Part shown: in pieces, positions 60,617-64,000 of the stretch | Layout: each line of letters starts with the position of its first letter | Position numbering within the stretch: the stretch's first letter is position 1 | NCBI GenBank assembly: GCA_937906455.1 | Contig: CALCYT010000014.1 | Span: 1-64,000, forward strand | Direction: 5' to 3' | Length of the DNA: 64,000 nucleotides | DNA from: an uncultured Bacteroidales bacterium | GTDB lineage: Bacteria; Bacteroidota; Bacteroidia; Bacteroidales; F082 | The notes under the pieces: generated by a model | Told to the model about the DNA's origin: nothing | What the model saw: only the letters and a program-made list of their open reading frames with translations | Databases searched by the model: none | Made by a program: the position numbers and the translations under genes

Positions 60617-63600
60617 ATGCAAAACAAAGGAGTTATTAAGCTTTTGGCGTTATTGTTGACTCTCTTCACGGTGTATCAGTTGTCATTCACGTTTGTGACA
60701 AGGCACGTGGAAAGCAAGGCTAAGAAGTACGCTGAAAGTCCGACGACTGTCGCATTAGCCACAGAGATGGCCAACGGCGACCAAAATGCTTACGAGTACT
60801 ATCTTGATTCGATCAAGACGGCAAAAGAGACTTACTATCTCGACTCGGTTGGAACGATTAAAGTTTACATGTGGCAAGACTACCGCAAGTGCAAGGAGCA
60901 GGAGCTGAACCTCGGTCTTGACCTCAAGGGCGGTATGAACGTCATGATGGAGGTGTCGGTGCCTGACATCATCTATGCTCTCGCCGGCAATAGCAACGAC
61001 GAAACATTCAGAGAGGCGATGCGTTTGGCCAACGAGCAGCATCTCAACAGCCAGAAGGACTTCGTTGACCTTTTTGGCGAGGCTTATGCCAAGCTCGACC
61101 CCAATGCGCGTCTCGCCTCCATCTTCCTATATGAATTCAAGGACAAAGGCATCACGGTGAACTCAACCAACGACGAGGTGTTGAAAGTCATCAAAGAAGA
61201 GACAAGCAGTGCCATCGACCGTTCTTATCAGATTTTGAGAACACGTATCGACCGTTTCGGTGTGGCACAGCCCAACATCCAGAAGTTAGAAGGTTCAGGC
61301 CGCATCCTCGTCGAGTTGCCGGGCATCAAAGACCCGAAGCGTGTCCGCAAGCTGTTGCAAGGCACCGCTCAACTCGAGTTCTGGGAGACATATAAATTCA
61401 ACGAGATAGCGCAATATCTCGATGAGGCCAACGCCCGCATCGCCGAGTTGGAGAAGGCAGGCAAGCCTGAGACTGCTGAGGAAGCCGAAGAGGAAAGCGA
61501 CGTCGCCCTCCTCAACCAGATGTCGGCGGAAGACTCGCTGAAGAAGGCGCAGGAGAAAGCCCGTGAGACATTCATGGAGAACAACCCCCTTTATGTAATC
61601 CTCAGCCCGTCATATTATCAGAACAACGCCGGCCAGCTGGTGCCTGCAGAGACAGCGCGCGTCGGTATGGCAATGGTGAAAGACACCGCCAACGTCAACA
61701 GGATGTTGAAGCTCACATCATCGATATTCCCGCGCAACCTCAAGTTCGCATGGTGCGTGAAGCCTAACAAGAGCACTACGGGCAATGTCGAATACATCGA
61801 CCTCGTGGCGTTGAAGGCCAACCGCGACAACAAATGCTCACTCGGTGGCGAAGTCGTCACAGAGGCGCGTCAAGACTACGACCAGAACGGCCGCGTGGAG
61901 GTGACACTCCAGATGAACACCGAAGGTGCCAAGGCATGGAAACGTCTGACAGGCGATAATATCGGTCGGCAGGTTGCCATCGTGCTTGACAACTACGTGT
62001 ATTCCTACCCTGTCGTCAACGATGAGATCCCGGGCGGTCGTTCACAGATTTCAGGCGGAGACATGACGGTGGAAGAGGCTCAAGACTTGGCTAACATCTT
62101 GAAAGCCGGTAAGTTACCTGCTCCGGCAAGAATCCTCGAAGAGAACGTCGTTGGTCCTTCACTCGGTCAGGAAGCCATCACATCAGGATTCTGGTCGTTC
62201 ATCATCGCTTTCTGCCTCGTGCTGATTTACATGATATTCTTCTACAGCAAAGCCGGTGTCGCGGCCGACATAGCCTTGGTGGTGAACATAGTGTTCTTCT
62301 TCGGCGTCATCGCCTCATTCGGCACGGTGCTGACACTGCCTGGCATCGCAGGTATCGTCCTCACCTTAGGTATGGCTGTTGACTCCAACGTCATCATCTT
62401 CGAGCGTATCAAAGAGGAGATAGCGGCAGGCAAAGGCATACGTCTCGCCGTGGCTGACGGTTTCAAAGCCGCTTATTCAGCCATCCTCGACGGTCAGATC
62501 ACCACATTCCTCACAGGTTTCATCCTGTTTGAGTTCGGCACAGGCCCTGTACAAGGCTTCGCCACGACATTGATGATCGGTATCTGCACCTCACTGTTCA
62601 CCTCCATCTTCATCACACGTCTCATCCTTGAGAGATGGCTTGACAAAGACAAAGAAATCAAGTTCTCAACCAATATCACACGCGACTTCCTGAAGCACAC
62701 CAAGTTCGACTTCATCAAGTTCGGAAAGACAGCTTTCATCATAGCAGGCATCATGATTGTCATCAGCTTCGGCTCGTTGGCAGTACGCGGTCTCAACCTC
62801 GGCATCGATTTCCAGGGCGGTCGTAACTATGTGGTGCGCTTCGACAAGGAAGTTTCTGTGGCACAAGTGCGTGAGGCCCTCGCCAACGTCGCTGAGTTCA
62901 AAGACGACGCCCCTGAGGTAAAGACCTACGGTCCAAGCCGTCAGGTGAAGATTACCACCAAGTACGAAATCAACAGCAACGACCCGGATATCGACGCCAA
63001 GATTCAGGGCTTGCTCTATGAAGGCTTGAAGGACTTCTTCAACAAAGACATGACATACGAGCAGTTCACCACCGACAGCGAGAAGAGCGATATGATGCTC
63101 GGCATCATGTCATCACAGAAGGTGGGTGCCACCATCGCCGACGACGTGACGCGTAAGGCTGTATGGGCTGTCGTAATCTCATTGGTGGTGATATTCGTTT
63201 ATATCGCCATCCGATTCAAGAGATGGCAGTATGGTGCCTCGTCAATCATCGCATTGGCACACGACACCATCATTGTGATTGGCATGTACTCGTTGTTCTA
63301 CAACATCTTACCATTCTCAATGGAGGTTGACCAGTCGTTCATCGCAGCCGTCCTGACCATCATCGGTTACTCAATCAACAACACAGTGGTTATCTTCGAC
63401 CGTATCCGTGAGAACGTGAACCTCTATCCAAAGAGAAGCTGGTATGAGAGGATGAACGACGGTGTCAACAGCACCTTGCTGCGTTCTATCAACACATCAG
63501 GTTCCACCTTGGTGGTGTTGCTCGCCATCTTCATCTTCGGTGGCGAGACCATCCGCGGCTTCGTGTTCGCCTTGCTCGTTGGTATCTTGGCGGGTACATT

Positions 63601-63700
63601 CTCGTCATTGTTCATCGCCTCGCCTATGGCATACATACTGTTCCATGGCAAGAAGGCCGACGCCAAGCTCCTCGAAGCATCCGAGAAGAAGAAAAAATAA
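60617..63700 (+). CDS. secDF: fused protein-export membrane protein SecDF
   Basis: 1027 aa. SecD half: N-terminal helix, GLDLKGGMNVMMEV, periplasmic P1 domain with RTRIDRFGVAQPNIQ, then helices with GMAVDSNVIIFERI. SecF half begins near residue 700, with GIDFQGGRNYVVRF and GYSINNTVVIFDRI. The fusion in one polypeptide is usual in Bacteroidota. A Glu/Ala-rich insert (about residues 280-320) is found inside P1. SecDF uses proton motive force to pull proteins through SecYEG. It has its own promoter and a strong terminator. Confidence 0.96.
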   Translation: MQNKGVIKLLALLLTLFTVYQLSFTFVTRHVESKAKKYAESPTTVALATEMANGDQNAYEYYLDSIKTAKETYYLDSVGTIKVYMWQDYRKCKEQELNLGLDLKGGMNVMMEVSVPDIIYALAGNSNDETFREAMRLANEQHLNSQKDFVDLFGEAYAKLDPNARLASIFLYEFKDKGITVNSTNDEVLKVIKEETSSAIDRSYQILRTRIDRFGVAQPNIQKLEGSGRILVELPGIKDPKRVRKLLQGTAQLEFWETYKFNEIAQYLDEANARIAELEKAGKPETAEEAEEESDVALLNQMSAEDSLKKAQEKARETFMENNPLYVILSPSYYQNNAGQLVPAETARVGMAMVKDTANVNRMLKLTSSIFPRNLKFAWCVKPNKSTTGNVEYIDLVALKANRDNKCSLGGEVVTEARQDYDQNGRVEVTLQMNTEGAKAWKRLTGDNIGRQVAIVLDNYVYSYPVVNDEIPGGRSQISGGDMTVEEAQDLANILKAGKLPAPARILEENVVGPSLGQEAITSGFWSFIIAFCLVLIYMIFFYSKAGVAADIALVVNIVFFFGVIASFGTVLTLPGIAGIVLTLGMAVDSNVIIFERIKEEIAAGKGIRLAVADGFKAAYSAILDGQITTFLTGFILFEFGTGPVQGFATTLMIGICTSLFTSIFITRLILERWLDKDKEIKFSTNITRDFLKHTKFDFIKFGKTAFIIAGIMIVISFGSLAVRGLNLGIDFQGGRNYVVRFDKEVSVAQVREALANVAEFKDDAPEVKTYGPSRQVKITTKYEINSNDPDIDAKIQGLLYEGLKDFFNKDMTYEQFTTDSEKSDMMLGIMSSQKVGATIADDVTRKAVWAVVISLVVIFVYIAIRFKRWQYGASSIIALAHDTIIVIGMYSLFYNILPFSMEVDQSFIAAVLTIIGYSINNTVVIFDRIRENVNLYPKRSWYERMNDGVNSTLLRSINTSGSTLVVLLAIFIFGGETIRGFVFALLVGILAGTFSSLFIASPMAYILFHGKKADAKLLEASEKKKK

Positions 63701-63726
63701 GTTGTTTAATAATAGTTTTTCAAAAT

Positions 63727-63766
63727 TGTGGAGACGCGCGTACGCGCGTCTCCACAGTTTTTTCTG
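63727..63766 (+). terminator. Terminator of secDF
   Basis: A perfect 30-bp palindrome, 63727-63756, with arms TGTGGAGACGCGCGT and ACGCGCGTCTCCACA, is followed by GTTTTTT. It is related to the GTAGAG hairpins at 16645 and 33473 through the GAGACGC stem. Confidence 0.92.
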
Positions 63767-63817
63767 TATTTTTTAAAAAAAATAATAATTAATGACACTT
63801 CGTATTGAAAAAAATTG

Positions 63818-63825
63818 TATTTTTG
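63818..63825 (+). promoter_or_regulatory. -7 element of the last gene
   Basis: TATTTTTG, 53 bp before the ATG at 63879. The -33 element is not clear. Confidence 0.5.
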
Positions 63826-63878
63826 TTTGCTTAAATTAGGCTTTTTGTACGGATATTACTAACTTATAATAACTTAAT

Positions 63879-64000
63879 ATGAACAGGAAGTTATCTACAT
63901 TATTGATACTCATGCTGATAGCATTGAACGCCATAGCTTATGATTTTCAGGCCAACAACAGTGAGGGGCAAACAATCTACTACACTATCCTCTCCTCCTC
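63879..64000 (+). CDS. secreted protein, N-terminal fragment (possibly BspA-like leucine-rich repeat)
   Basis: The gene starts with ATG at 63879 and is cut by the window end after about 40 codons. MNRKLSTLLILMLIALNAIA is a signal peptide, and the mature part opens YDFQANNSEGQTIYYTILSS. This kind of opening, YDF..nGQTIYY, is typical of surface leucine-rich-repeat (BspA-like) proteins of gut Bacteroidales, many of which are exported by the T9SS or anchored as lipoproteins. The rest is not visible, so the class is only likely. Confidence 0.5.
   Translation, partial: MNRKLSTLLILMLIALNAIAYDFQANNSEGQTIYYTILSS

Noticed and set aside
1..64000. tRNA genes, rRNA genes, insertion sequences, attachment sites
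   Set aside because: I found no cloverleaf with a GTTCRA-type arm, no transposase reading frame and no long terminal inverted repeats. A tRNAscan run would settle the tRNA question.

Overview
The window is a chromosomal segment of an anaerobic bacterium of the phylum Bacteroidota, most likely order Bacteroidales. The evidence is phylum-typical promoters (TAnnTTTG with an upstream TTTG), a type IX secretion locus (porV, porU, gldJ), a lipoprotein form of the TamA family, fused SecDF, DUF4290 next to murA, and near absence of Shine-Dalgarno sequences. I see no tRNA or rRNA genes, no insertion sequence and no CRISPR array. Family or genus cannot be fixed by reading alone.

Layout. 1-1174 (minus) is the 5' part of a nuclease-like/DUF2075 helicase gene, then queH. 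2066-6109 (plus) is a compact sensory cluster: two DRTGG-domain proteins, a PHP-domain protein, two small HATPase proteins and an Fe-S protein with a degenerate [FeFe]-hydrogenase domain. No catalytic hydrogenase lies beside it in the window. pepD and rpmH follow. 7924-12606 (minus) is porV and porU, and divergent from them run gldJ, murF and anmK. 16741-23902 (minus) is a fatty-acid operon, fabH-fabF-fabZ-etfB-acpP-etfA-acyl-CoA dehydrogenase-fabG, in which an EtfAB/flavin dehydrogenase set stands where an enoyl-ACP reductase would be expected. Divergent from it is a membrane-anchored LytTR regulator, and the shared intergenic region holds seven helically phased repeats. Next come exbB-exbD-tonB-folC-tamL-recD2-like (plus) and eno (minus). 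33551-51636 (minus) is the long ribosomal block: str (rpsL, rpsG, fusA), S10, spc and alpha genes with secY, map, infA and rpoA. 52149-63700 (plus) holds uvrD/pcrA, DUF4290, murA, grpE-dnaJ, a NatAB-like ABC exporter and secDF. A secreted protein begins at 63879 and runs off the end.

The most interesting non-genic signals are as follows. (1) Seven copies of TTTTGTGACGAAATT lie 19-22 bp apart between fabH and the LytTR gene. (2) Short 7- or 8-bp tandem repeats start at or in gene stop codons and put stop codons into all three frames. (3) A composite 3' module, repeat plus GTAGAG-type hairpin plus T-run, is shared by fabG and rplQ. (4) A roughly 260-nt leader upstream of rpsL can fold into a three-way junction. 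(5) A 25-bp hairpin in the rpsM-rpsK gap is perfect only in the sense RNA, because of G.U pairs.
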